From Flavobacteriaceae bacterium (GTDB lineage: Bacteria > Bacteroidota > Bacteroidia > Flavobacteriales > Flavobacteriaceae): a DNA stretch of 64,000 nucleotides. The notes under the pieces were generated by a model, which did not search any database, was not told the origin of the DNA, and saw nothing but the letters and a program-made list of their open reading frames with translations. The position numbers and the translations under genes are program-made. Location of the stretch: assembly GCA_018402135.1 (NCBI GenBank), contig JAGYJF010000005.1:530680-594679 (forward strand). Direction: 5' to 3'. Shown piece after piece: positions 8,911 through 17,660 of this stretch; positions within the stretch are counted from its first letter, which is position 1, and each line of letters starts with the position of its first letter.

Positions 8911-11900
8911 TTAGAATTTGATGAGTTTTTTAATAAAATTCATACCACTATCTCTATTGGTTATTTTGATAAAGTAGGGTGCTTCATCCAGTCTATCAAG
9001 ACCATTGATGTTGATCTTGCTATCGACACTCAACATTCCTTTTTTGTAAACAACTCTTCCATTGAGATCGTAGATAAGGACATTAAATTCCTGACCATTA
9101 ATGTCTGAGGGCAAATTGATGGTAATACTATCCTTAAACGGATTCGGTTTAATTGATACTATTTCATCCGTTATCTCATCGATATCTAATGTAGTTTCAT
9201 CCATACCATCACAATTTTCATCAATCCCATTATCAGGAATTTCAGGTGCTCCAGGATAGATGGTGTCGTCTGTATCATCACAGTCGGTATTGTCCAATAC
9301 ATAACCATCTGGCATTGTACAATCAACGATTGAATTGTTAGGGTCGCCAAAACCGTCATTGTCGATATCGGCATAGTATGTAATGCCATTGCCATTGTCG
9401 GAAACCTCCCAAGTACAAGTAGCGTCATTAAAAGTTGCAGTTTCATAACATGCGGTAGTAGGTTCTGCAGGTTGTGTTCCTGTTACATCCCAAGTACAAG
9501 TAGCGTCATTAAAGGTTGCCGTTTCATAACATGCGGTAGTAGGTTCAGCCGGTTGTGTTCCTGTTACAACCCAAGAACAAGAATTGGTATCAAAGGTCGC
9601 TGTTTCGTAACACGCCACAGTTGGCTCAGCCGGTTGTGTTCCTGTGACAATCCAAGAACAAGAATTGGTATCAAAGGTTGCAGTTTCATAACACGCTACC
9701 GTAGGCTCAGCCGGTTGTGTTCCGGTGACAATCCAAGAACAAGAATTGGTGTCAAAAGTAGCAGTTTCATAACAAGCTACCGTTGGTTCAGCAGGTTGTG
9801 TTCCGGTGATAATCCACGAGCAAGAATCGGTATCAAAAGTCGCTGTTTCGTAACACGCCACAGTTGGTTCAGCCGGTTGTGTTCCTGTAACAACCCAAGA
9901 ACAAGAATTGGTATCAAAGGTTGCCGTTTCATAACATGCGGTAGTAGGTTCAGCCGGTTGTGTTCCTGTTACAACCCAAGAACAAGAATTGGTATCAAAG
10001 GTCGCTGTTTCGTAACACGCCACAGTTGGCTCAGCCGGTTGTGTTCCTGTGACAATCCAAGAACAAGAATTGGTATCAAAGGTTGCAGTTTCATAACACG
10101 CTACCGTAGGCTCAGCCGGTTGTGTTCCGCTGACAATCCAAGAACAAGAATTGGTGTCAAAAGTAGCAGTTTCATAACAAGCTACCGTTGGTTCAGCAGG
10201 TTGTGTTCCGGTGACAACCCAAGAACAAGAATTGGTATCAAAGGTCGCAGTTTCATAACAAGCTACCGTTGGTTCAGCAGGTTGTGTTCCTGTAACAATC
10301 CAAGAACAAGAATTGGTATCAAAGGTCGCTGTTTCGTAACACGCAACCGTTGGTTCAGCAGGTTGTGTTCCGGTGACAATCCAAGAACAAGAATTGGTAT
10401 CAAAGGTGGCGGTTTCATAACAAGCTACTGTTGGTTCAGCAGGTTGTGTTCCGGTAACAATCCAAGAACAAGAATTGGTATCAAAAGTAGCTGTTTCGTA
10501 ACACGCTACAGTTGGTTCAGCAGGTTGTGTTCCGGTGACAACCCAAGAACAAGAATTGGTGTCAAAAGTAGCAGTTTCATAACAAGCTACCGTTGGTTCA
10601 GCCGGTTGCGTTCCGGTGACAATCCATGAACAAGAATCGGTATCAAAGGTGGCCGTTTCGTAACAAGCTACCGTTGGTTCGGCAGGTTGTGTTCCTGTGA
10701 CATCCCACGTACAAGTAGTATCGTTAAAAGTTGCCGTTTCGTAACAAGCCGTTGCTGGTGCTTCAGGTTGTGTTCCTGTTATGTCCCACGTACAAGTAAT
10801 ATCGTTAAAGGTTGCTGTTTCATAACATGGCGTTTCTGGTGCTTCAGGTTGTGTTCCTGTTATGTCCCACGTACAAGTAGTGTCATTGTAGGCAGCCGTT
10901 TCCCAACACTCGGTTATAGGTTGATCTTGACGGGTTACCGTTACAGTGGCAGTACAACTAGCGGTCTGTCCGTCGGCATCTTGAACAGTTAAGGTCACTT
11001 CAACAGGTGATCCGATATTGGAGCAATCAAATGAATCAATATCTAAGCTAAAACTGGTAATTGCAATGTCATCGCTCGAACCATTATCAATTTGATTGGC
11101 TGTTATAGCTACATTACCAGTCCCATCAAGTTGAACTGTTATATTCTGACATAACGCTGTTGGCGGATCCGATAATGTCCTAGCTTTTATTATTTTAAAA
11201 TCATCTATATAAAAACCGTCATAAACGGCTGAATAGTTTTCTGGTCTATTAGTTCCATCAGCTCTAAACAAAAATCTAAATTGGGCATTAGGTGCATTTA
11301 ATAAAAATGAATTATTACTTCCATCAATTACAATTTCTTCCATTACCCATTTATTCATGGTGTCACCGTCATATACTTGGCCACCACTATTATTATTTTG
11401 AAAACTTCGGCTTGTGGTATTGTTTTTTTGACCATGCGCATCGTTGGTAGTCGTTACAGAGTTAGGTTTTGTATATCTACCGCAAAGCGTAACCCATGTT
11501 GTGCCATTAATGGAGCCTTGAATCGTTGCAAAGTCATAATTACGTTCAATATCCCATTTACTGTAAAATTGTAACAAAACTTTATCGGCATCGGCAAGAT
11601 TGTATGTATTTACTGTTGTTAAAGTACGATTGGCATTTATAGCATAAGGAACATTTGTCGTGCTTCGGATTGACCGACTTCCTGTGTAAGCATCTGATGT
11701 AGTCGTGGTCCAATCCCCGGCGACAGTCCAATTATTTAGAATATCTACATCTGGATTATCTGAAAGAAGCACATCAGGCTGATAATATTTTACCATGTTG
11801 GTTTCATAGAATACATGGTTGTCATTTTCTAAGGTAACCTTAAATTCAATTTTAGAATTGGGTGAAATACTTGGGTCGAGTTCAATTTGTGCAGTGATGT

Positions 11901-13539
11901 TGCGCTGCTCTAAAATTGACATCCCAGCTTGTATACCTGGAGAGGTGATTGAAACTATATTACTAGATATTGGGGTAACTGTTAAAGTAAAATTACTAGG
12001 TGTTTGACCGATACGTTCAATACCGAAAGTTAAGTTGGATGTTAAACTGTTAATATCACTTTGAGTTAAATCGTGTAAGGTTGCATAAGAGCCGCCGTAA
12101 TAGGCGTTGATAAGATTCATGCGCATAGCTCTTTTGGCAATATTTGTAATATTGCTTGGTAATGGCCAAAAACCATTTCCACCTGTCTCTGATGGATGTC
12201 CATGCTCTGGGGTAGTAGCTAATATATTTTGCCCGGAACCTGCTGAGCCATTTCCGTCAACATTGCCTCCAAGCATCCAGTCGTCTGCAATACCGTTTGC
12301 CGGCGTAAATATGGTTGCGCCAGAAACGTAGCGATTGTATTTGGTCATATCCTCATGCCATTTATGCATTTCATCTTCTCTACCAGATACAAAAGAAGGA
12401 TTGCCACCATAAGGATGTGGAATACCGTTTGCAAATGAATGGTGCCAAAGCGCCGTTTTAAAACTTCTAGATAATATGAAATCTCGTAAAATTTGCGTTT
12501 CAGGTTCTGAAAAAGCTGATGGGCCTCTGTAAGCATCACTGGTAGTAGTCCCAGAAGAACCGAATCCAGCTGATCCCCAGAAGTAATCAAAATTTCTGTT
12601 TAAGTCGACTCCTCGGCTAGTATTGCTAGATGATGTGCTACCAGTGTCTCCTGCATTGGGTCTTAAGTTTTTGCGCTGCATTCCGCCGCCGCCAGGGGCA
12701 ATTCGTCCATTCCATCTCAATCCATCAGGATTAACCACAGGTATAAAATAAAGTTCATTATTATCAACTAAGTTTTTAATAGCAGGATTGGTGTCATAGT
12801 TTTCCAGTAAATACCACATAAAAAACATGTTGCTCATCAAGCTACTTACTTCTCTGGAATGAATCATTGAAGTATATAATATTTGTGGTTTGCTTCCTTC
12901 GGGAGCAGACTGATCTCCCGTTATACGGACGTAAAAGATAGTTTGTCCAGACCACTGATTTCCTGCGGTGCCTAAAGTATTACCCCAAGTTCTTTGCGCA
13001 GTTGGAGAAGCATCCATTCTCGCCGAAATTAAATTAGGATACAAAGCTCGCATATTGTCCATGTCGTTATAAGCTTCTTGCATGGTTAAACAACCTCCCA
13101 TGCTACCTAAATCGTAATTTTGAGGGGTTGCCCATTCTATTTCACTACAGCCAGCATATTGTAGATAGTTATCTATTTCTGCCAGTGTAAACGAGCTACG
13201 CTGCACAGAACTACGCGCTTTATCTATTTCAAGTCGTGCAATTGCATGAGGCAAATCTTGGGCGTTTCTTTCCTGATAGAACTTTGTAAGGTCATTAATA
13301 ACAATTCTGTAAGGAATACCTAATTTATCAATAGTTTCAATATCAGTAGAAGATAATTCAAGTTCTATACCATGTTCATCAAAATGGGCACCGCATCTTA
13401 AGTCAATTCCGTTTTCTATTAATTGATTTAAATGGTTTTCGTTATTAGATAATATTTCAATTTTTTTGGCGGGTTCTTGGGCATTGACTGCTTGTAAGCA
13501 TAATACCAATGCAAGGAATGCGAGGGTAAATTTTTTCAT
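8911..13539 (-). CDS. Secreted M14 zinc carboxypeptidase with 19 Cys-rich tandem repeats and T9SS domain
   Basis: 1542 residues. Signal peptide 1-20 (ending AVNAQ), propeptide to about 130, then the M14 catalytic domain. Zinc ligands H227 and E230 lie in IHSREVSS, substrate-binding residues in [10 protein letters not shown] (309-318), the third ligand is in LWHHSF (366/367), and the likely catalytic glutamate in [17 protein letters not shown]. An immune-inhibitor-A-like beta domain (about 610-790) and a short HYR-like module follow. Residues 878-1380 are 19 repeats of 27 residues, each with two cysteines. Then come a calcium-binding-type Asp stretch ([13 protein letters not shown]) and a type A T9SS sorting domain. 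It probably degrades extracellular proteins or peptides; the repeats may form a disulfide-stabilised stalk. Confidence 0.93.
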   Translation of the reverse strand: MKKFTLAFLALVLCLQAVNAQEPAKKIEILSNNENHLNQLIENGIDLRCGAHFDEHGIELELSSTDIETIDKLGIPYRIVINDLTKFYQERNAQDLPHAIARLEIDKARSSVQRSSFTLAEIDNYLQYAGCSEIEWATPQNYDLGSMGGCLTMQEAYNDMDNMRALYPNLISARMDASPTAQRTWGNTLGTAGNQWSGQTIFYVRITGDQSAPEGSKPQILYTSMIHSREVSSLMSNMFFMWYLLENYDTNPAIKNLVDNNELYFIPVVNPDGLRWNGRIAPGGGGMQRKNLRPNAGDTGSTSSSNTSRGVDLNRNFDYFWGSAGFGSSGTTTSDAYRGPSAFSEPETQILRDFILSRSFKTALWHHSFANGIPHPYGGNPSFVSGREDEMHKWHEDMTKYNRYVSGATIFTPANGIADDWMLGGNVDGNGSAGSGQNILATTPEHGHPSETGGNGFWPLPSNITNIAKRAMRMNLINAYYGGSYATLHDLTQSDINSLTSNLTFGIERIGQTPSNFTLTVTPISSNIVSITSPGIQAGMSILEQRNITAQIELDPSISPNSKIEFKVTLENDNHVFYETNMVKYYQPDVLLSDNPDVDILNNWTVAGDWTTTTSDAYTGSRSIRSTTNVPYAINANRTLTTVNTYNLADADKVLLQFYSKWDIERNYDFATIQGSINGTTWVTLCGRYTKPNSVTTTNDAHGQKNNTTSRSFQNNNSGGQVYDGDTMNKWVMEEIVIDGSNNSFLLNAPNAQFRFLFRADGTNRPENYSAVYDGFYIDDFKIIKARTLSDPPTALCQNITVQLDGTGNVAITANQIDNGSSDDIAITSFSLDIDSFDCSNIGSPVEVTLTVQDADGQTASCTATVTVTRQDQPITECWETAAYNDTTCTWDITGTQPEAPETPCYETATFNDITCTWDITGTQPEAPATACYETATFNDTTCTWDVTGTQPAEPTVACYETATFDTDSCSWIVTGTQPAEPTVACYETATFDTNSCSWVVTGTQPAEPTVACYETATFDTNSCSWIVTGTQPAEPTVACYETATFDTNSCSWIVTGTQPAEPTVACYETATFDTNSCSWIVTGTQPAEPTVACYETATFDTNSCSWVVTGTQPAEPTVACYETATFDTNSCSWIVSGTQPAEPTVACYETATFDTNSCSWIVTGTQPAEPTVACYETATFDTNSCSWVVTGTQPAEPTTACYETATFDTNSCSWVVTGTQPAEPTVACYETATFDTDSCSWIITGTQPAEPTVACYETATFDTNSCSWIVTGTQPAEPTVACYETATFDTNSCSWIVTGTQPAEPTVACYETATFDTNSCSWVVTGTQPAEPTTACYETATFNDATCTWDVTGTQPAEPTTACYETATFNDATCTWEVSDNGNGITYYADIDNDGFGDPNNSIVDCTMPDGYVLDNTDCDDTDDTIYPGAPEIPDNGIDENCDGMDETTLDIDEITDEIVSIKPNPFKDSITINLPSDINGQEFNVLIYDLNGRVVYKKGMLSVDSKININGLDRLDEAPYFIKITNRDSGMNFIKKLIKF
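9394..10914 (-). repeat. 19-unit 81-bp tandem repeat inside the M14 gene
   Basis: The coding repeat [19 protein letters not shown] plus TQPAEPTV is exactly 27 codons. From the tryptophan of the first unit to that of the last is 486 residues, which is 18 periods with no length change. Units at both ends ([18 protein letters not shown]) differ from the central [11 protein letters not shown] type, the pattern expected when the middle expands by unequal crossing-over. Length varies only in whole units, so the frame is always kept. Confidence 0.95.
9511..10214 (-). repeat. Higher-order duplication within the 81-bp repeat array
   Basis: Bases 9511-9809 recur at 9916-10214, an offset of 405 bp or five repeat units. 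I see a single mismatch (at about 9724 versus 10129), which produces the lone IVSG variant. Neighbouring units differ from each other at many synonymous sites, so this block was copied recently as a multi-unit segment. Confidence 0.85.
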
Positions 13540-14033
13540 CAGAAATGGGGTTTTACTATTTTTTCAGGTGGCTAATATAAAAGAATATTTTTAAAAACAT
13601 CTATGAAACGCAAAAATAATCGATGAAATACAGTATTTTTTAATTTGAAACCAAAGAATATCAGTTGAATGTTATCATAATACCAGTTTAGAATAGAGAT
13701 AATGATTACAAAAACAATTGGTTAGCTTCTTTATTTAACTGCCTATATCAAACTTTTATATGAAGTTTAATTTTTTAAGATTATTTATTGTTAAAAATGA
13801 GAATTCTACAGTGATTTTGCTAAGATATTTGATAGACTGGAGCTATAAGATGTTTTTTTTGAGGTGAATTTAGTAAGGCGTGAGCGGCTAAATTCGTTAT
13901 GAATTCTAAATAACTAACTTTAAATATTGTTGGGTCATATTTAGGTCGTGGTTTAATCTAAACCCAGATAAATAGGTTCAGATTTAACTTCTTTTTTCTT
14001 ACACACCGTTGTGCAAGCTTGGGTATAAGGCAT
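13540..14033. other. Intergenic region without a supportable gene
   Basis: About 490 bp upstream of the M14 gene holds AT-rich sequence with no open frame of meaningful length. The first 100 bp should contain the M14 promoter. I see no convincing RNA gene or repeat apart from the tRNA terminator at its right edge. Confidence 0.6.
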
Positions 14034-14064
14034 AAAAAAAACCCGATGCTATTGCACCAGGTTT
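14034..14064 (-). terminator. Terminator of tRNA-Met
   Basis: On the minus strand AAACCTGGTGC pairs with GCATCGGGTTT through two G-T wobbles, followed by a run of T. It lies seven bases after the tRNA 3' end. Confidence 0.85.
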
Positions 14065-14070
14065 ACACTG

Positions 14071-14144
14071 TAGCGAGAGGGGGGCACGATCCCCCGACCT
14101 CCGGGTTATGAATCCGACGCTCTAACCAGCTGAGCTACCTCGCC
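14071..14144 (-). tRNA. tRNA-Met (anticodon CAT)
   Basis: The minus strand reads GGCGAGGTAGCTCAGCTGGT and folds into a cloverleaf of 74 bases without encoded CCA. The acceptor stem is GGCGAGG against TCTCGCT with two G-U ends and discriminator A. The D arm is GCTC/GAGC and the anticodon loop TTCATAA gives CAT. The T loop is ATCGTGC in place of the usual TTCGANY, with bases 54 and 58 swapped together. The D stem and acceptor fit elongator tRNA-Met; a lysidine-modified tRNA-Ile cannot be fully excluded from the anticodon alone. Confidence 0.92.
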
Positions 14145-14271
14145 ATTAATGGGGTGCAAATATAAAAACAAAATTAATGGCAACAAACATACCTCACGAA
14201 AATAATTTTATATATTTAGTTTTTAAACTTAACAATTAATGTATATATTGAGCACGTTAATATTTTTATTT

Positions 14272-14664
14272 ATGAATGAAAAAGTAAAGTTTGAGTTAGA
14301 ATTTCCAATACAAGCCTCGCCGCAATTGCTATATCAATATCTTTCAACACCTTCAGGTATGTCAGAATGGTTTTCTGATAATGTTAATTCCCGAGGAGAA
14401 CTTTATACCTTTATTTGGGATGGTTCTGAAGAGCAAGCCAAACTTTTAAGTAAGAAGAATGGCGAACGTATAAAATTTAGATGGTTAGTAGATGAAGAAG
14501 ATGGCAATCCTTACTTTTTTGAAATTAGAATTCAAGTGGATGAAATTACCAAGGATGTATCTCTAATCGTTACTGATTATGCCGAAGAGGACGAAATTGA
14601 CGAATCTAAAATGTTATGGACCAATCAAATTTCTGATTTAAAACAAGTTTTAGGTTCCGCTTAA
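14272..14664 (+). CDS. START-like domain (SRPBCC superfamily) protein
   Basis: The ATG at 14272 (MNEKVKFELEFPI) gives 130 residues. A TTG- or ATG-led extension from 14239 would add a hydrophobic stretch foreign to the family, so I reject it. The N-terminal strand, the TPSGMSEWFSDNV helix and the FIWDGSEEQAKLL segment match the START-like proteins annotated in Bacteroidota, a helix-grip fold with a hydrophobic pocket. No ligand is known. It lies in tandem with a PLP aminotransferase gene 57 bp downstream. Confidence 0.85.
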   Translation: MNEKVKFELEFPIQASPQLLYQYLSTPSGMSEWFSDNVNSRGELYTFIWDGSEEQAKLLSKKNGERIKFRWLVDEEDGNPYFFEIRIQVDEITKDVSLIVTDYAEEDEIDESKMLWTNQISDLKQVLGSA

Positions 14665-14720
14665 CAACTATACTTTTAATATCAATTATATTTGTCCCGA
14701 TTTAAAAATTGGGATTTTTT

Positions 14721-15563
14721 ATGGTTAATTTTAATGGAGAATTACTTGCCAATGCGGCCATTTTGTCTTGCGAAAACAGAGGCTACAAGTATGGCGACGC
14801 CTTGTTTGAAACAATTAAAGTGAATAATGGGAAACCAATGTATTGGGAAGACCATTATTTTCGACTAATGGCTTCTATGCGGATTTTAAGAATGGAAATT
14901 CCTATGAATTTTACAATGGATTTTTTAGAATCTGAAATCCTTAAAACTTTACAAGCTAATGGACTAAGTCAAAAAATAGCCCGGGTTAGACTTACGGTGG
15001 ATAGAGGAGAAGGTGGCACCTATTTGCCAATTTCAAAACGAATAAATTTTAGTATTTCTTGTAGTTTATTAAACAAGCCACATTATGCATTTAATGAATC
15101 TGAAGCCTGTGAGGTTGATATATTTAAAGATTATTTTATCAATGAAGGCTTACTTTCAACCTTGAAAACAAATAATAAAATCACCAATGTCTTAGGGAGT
15201 ATCTATGCCCAAGAAAATGATTTGGATAACTGTTTGCTTTTAAACAATAATAAAAATGTAGTTGAAAGTTTAAATGGTAATATATTTTTGGTTCAAGGCG
15301 ATAATATAAAAACACCACCGCTAAGTGATGGTTGCTTAAAGGGAATTATGCGTCAGCAAATTATCGGTATCTTAAATAAACATGAAAAGTTTAATTTAGA
15401 AGAAAGTTCTATTTCAACCTTTGAACTTCAAAAAGCTGATGAACTCTTCTACACTAATGTTATTAAAGGTATCGTACCCATAACACATTACCGCAAAAAA
15501 AATTACAAATCACAAGTATCTCAAGAATTACTAAACATTCTAAATGCAAAAATCGAGTCTTGA
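14721..15563 (+). CDS. Aminotransferase class IV (ADC-lyase / branched-chain type)
   Basis: A PLP fold-type IV enzyme of about 280 residues. MVNFNGELLANAAILSCENR is the expected start; the TTG at 14709 is less likely. Seen are ENRGYKYGDALFETIKV at the N-terminus, the region of the PLP lysine in LSTLKTNNKITNVLGS, and the PLP-phosphate-binding LSDGCLKGIMRQ and ELFYTNVIKGI segments. Family members make p-aminobenzoate from aminodeoxychorismate or transaminate branched-chain or D-amino acids; sequence alone does not decide. The stop is one base from that of the convergent algH-like gene. Confidence 0.88.
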   Translation: MVNFNGELLANAAILSCENRGYKYGDALFETIKVNNGKPMYWEDHYFRLMASMRILRMEIPMNFTMDFLESEILKTLQANGLSQKIARVRLTVDRGEGGTYLPISKRINFSISCSLLNKPHYAFNESEACEVDIFKDYFINEGLLSTLKTNNKITNVLGSIYAQENDLDNCLLLNNNKNVVESLNGNIFLVQGDNIKTPPLSDGCLKGIMRQQIIGILNKHEKFNLEESSISTFELQKADELFYTNVIKGIVPITHYRKKNYKSQVSQELLNILNAKIES

Positions 15564-15564
15564 C

Positions 15565-16125
15565 TTAATTATAACTTGGGTGTTCGGGTGCATTAGACCA
15601 AATGCTGTAGTTATCGTCTAGTTCCAACATTTTTTGCTTCCAAATACCGCTATCACATTGCTCCAGTAGGTGTTGTTCATAAATATTGGGTGATAATAAC
15701 CACGATGTCCCGAGCAATTCTTCTTTTAACTGTTGTGCATCCCAACCGGAATAGCCTAAAAAGAATCTAATATCTTGTTCAGTTATACTATGACTATTTA
15801 CTAGCGAAAGTGCAATTTCAAAATCGCCACCCCAATACATACCGTTTGATATTTTTATACTTTCAGGGATGAGTTCTGGTTTATTGTGAACAAAGTAAAG
15901 ATTATCCTGTTCTACAGGTCCGCCATTGTAAATGGTGAAATCAGATTCTGTGTTTTGAATAAGATCTTTTAGTGTATATTTTAATTGCTTGTTCAAAATA
16001 AATCCGATAGAACCTGCTACATTATGGTCTACCAGTAAAATAACCGAACGATTAAAATTGATATCACCAATAATTGATGGTTCAGCAATAAGTAAATCTC
16101 CTTTTTTGATGCGTTGCGAAGTCAT
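15565..16125 (-). CDS. YqgE/AlgH family protein (UPF0301)
   Basis: 186 residues with the family start KGDLLIAEPSIIGDINFNRS, the VDHNVAGSIGFILNK block, the IYNGGPVEQDNLYFVH segment, and the FLGYSGWDAQQLKEEL signature. The biochemical role of the family is unknown despite the AlgH name. It is single-domain and cytoplasmic. It sits upstream-to-downstream of hup on the same strand but is separated from it by a terminator, so it is probably transcribed alone. Confidence 0.95.
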   Translation of the reverse strand: MTSQRIKKGDLLIAEPSIIGDINFNRSVILLVDHNVAGSIGFILNKQLKYTLKDLIQNTESDFTIYNGGPVEQDNLYFVHNKPELIPESIKISNGMYWGGDFEIALSLVNSHSITEQDIRFFLGYSGWDAQQLKEELLGTSWLLSPNIYEQHLLEQCDSGIWKQKMLELDDNYSIWSNAPEHPSYN

Positions 16126-16194
16126 GGCTAAAGATTTTATCTAAAACTATAATATATTTTTTTAATTACCAATAGATTGAATGGTTTTATACGA

Positions 16195-16225
16195 AAAAAG
16201 CCTGCTTTTTTGGAGCAGGCTTTTA
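16195..16225 (-). terminator. Terminator after hup
   Basis: AAAAGCCTGCT pairs with AGCAGGCTTTT around a short TTTTTGG loop, ending the minus-strand hup transcript. Confidence 0.9.
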
Positions 16226-16244
16226 AGTATTCATTAAATTGTAA

Positions 16245-16517
16245 TTAGTTTACAGCGTTGCTCAAATCTGAACCAGCCTTAAATTTCACTACATTTTTAG
16301 CTTTAATTTTGATCGTTTTTCCTGTTTGTGGGTTTCTTCCTTCTCTTGCAGCTCTTTTAGAAACTGACCAAGATCCAAATCCAACTAAAGAAACTCTGTT
16401 ACCTTTTTGAAGAGCGCCTTCAATATCAATTAATAGAGCGTCTAAGGCTTTTTTAGCAGCGGCTTTTGTAATCCCAGCATGTTCTGCCATTCCATTGATT
16501 AAATCTGTTTTGTTCAT
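16245..16517 (-). CDS. hup: HU family DNA-binding protein
   Basis: 90 residues, the usual length. It binds and bends DNA as a dimer and compacts the nucleoid. The alpha-helical dimerisation part (MNKTDLINGMAEHAGITKAA) is followed by the beta-arm segment GFGSWSVSKRAAREGRNPQT and the terminal VVKFKAGSDL. The RNPQTG tip residues that intercalate DNA are present. A well-spaced promoter precedes the gene and a strong terminator follows, so it is monocistronic. Confidence 0.97.
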   Translation of the reverse strand: MNKTDLINGMAEHAGITKAAAKKALDALLIDIEGALQKGNRVSLVGFGSWSVSKRAAREGRNPQTGKTIKIKAKNVVKFKAGSDLSNAVN

Positions 16518-16576
16518 AAAATTAAATTTTTAATTATTAAATAGTTGGGTTAAACATTTTTTGTTAAATCCTATTA

Positions 16577-16606
16577 CAAATTTATACGGATTCTAATGCC
16601 ACGCAA
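16577..16606 (-). promoter_or_regulatory. Bacteroidota-type promoter of hup
   Basis: On the minus strand a TTG -33 element (16606-16604) and a TAAATTTG -7 box (16584-16577) are separated by 19 bp, the consensus spacing for the Bacteroidota primary sigma factor. Confidence 0.7.
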
Positions 16607-16710
16607 GTAATAGCAAGGGAAAAACCAGTTTTTGTTAATAACTTTAAAGAAATGTTAATAAAGCAAGTGTATTTCGTTCGATTTTTCATAATCCTAGTAA
16701 AATAAGGTAC

Positions 16711-17658
16711 TTATAGAACATAGCTCGAATTGCTAAATTGAAATCCGTTTAAAAGCGCTTTGGCATCCATTTTCCGTTTTCCTGGTAGTTGCAGCGTTTC
16801 AATTTTAATAAATCCATTTTTCACAGCGATTTTAATAGTTCCGTTTTCGATAACTATATTACCGTTTTTGATAGAATGGTCATCTGTGAGCTTTTTAACG
16901 TCATATAATTTAATATCTAAAACCGCTTCATTACTGTGCAAAGTTGTCCATGCCGCTGGAAATGGATTTAAACCTCGGATCTTATTATAAATGGCATCTA
17001 TATCTTGGTTCCAATCTATTTTGCAATTGTCTTTTTGAAGTTTATATGCGGTTTTTAAATTAGATGATTTTGGCTGAATGGTGGTTTGCACTTTATTTTG
17101 AGCAATTAATAATACGGTTTTCAGTACCAACTCACTTCCCAAATACATGAGTTTGTCGTGCAACGAACCCACCGTTTCGGTGGTTGAAATAGCTATTTTT
17201 TTGAAGTCAATGATAGCACCAGTATCTATTTTTTCATCAATAAAAAATGTGGTAACACCAGTTTCACGTTCACCGTTAATAATAGCCCAATGAATGGGTG
17301 CGGCTCCGCGATAATCTGGCAATAATGAGGCGTGTAAATTAAAGGTCCCATAGGCAGGCATGCTCCAAACAACTTCTGGCAACATTCTAAATGCCACCAC
17401 AATTTGCAAGTTGGCATCGAATGCTTTTAATTCCTTTAAAAATACTTCACTTTTTAAATTGGTGGGTTGCAAGACTTTTAGATGGTGTTCTAGGGCATAG
17501 GTTTTGACCGCAGATTGCTGTAATTTTTGTCCACGCCCAGCTGGTTTGTCGGGTGCTGTTATAACACCAACAATTTTATAGTTGGCTTCTACGAGCGCCT
17601 TTAAGCTGCCAACAGCAAAATCCGGAGTTCCCATAAATACAATTCGCAAGTCACGCAT
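16711..17658 (-). CDS. fmt: Methionyl-tRNA formyltransferase
   Basis: 315 residues. It transfers a formyl group from 10-formyl-THF to initiator Met-tRNA. The N-terminal transferase domain begins LRIVFMGTPDFAVGSLKALV and holds the catalytic NLHASLLPDYRGAAPIHWAI block and the ETGVTTFFIDEKIDTGAI segment. The C-terminal OB-like domain includes IRGLNPFPAAWT. It follows recQ on the minus strand with a two-base gap, suggesting co-transcription. Confidence 0.97.
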   Translation of the reverse strand: MRDLRIVFMGTPDFAVGSLKALVEANYKIVGVITAPDKPAGRGQKLQQSAVKTYALEHHLKVLQPTNLKSEVFLKELKAFDANLQIVVAFRMLPEVVWSMPAYGTFNLHASLLPDYRGAAPIHWAIINGERETGVTTFFIDEKIDTGAIIDFKKIAISTTETVGSLHDKLMYLGSELVLKTVLLIAQNKVQTTIQPKSSNLKTAYKLQKDNCKIDWNQDIDAIYNKIRGLNPFPAAWTTLHSNEAVLDIKLYDVKKLTDDHSIKNGNIVIENGTIKIAVKNGFIKIETLQLPGKRKMDAKALLNGFQFSNSSYVL

Positions 17659-17660
17659 GG

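Noticed and set aside
9472..10992. Long plus-strand open frames (385 and 101 codons) rich in Arg, Ser and Cys
   Set aside because: They are antisense to the 81-bp repeat of the M14 gene. A repeat unit of 27 codons that lacks stops on the other strand gives a long false frame automatically.
13981..14036. Text ACACCGTTGTGCAAGCTTGG, similar to the outer arm of the attC-like palindromes
   Set aside because: No matching second arm or inner arms within 200 bp; chance similarity is likely.
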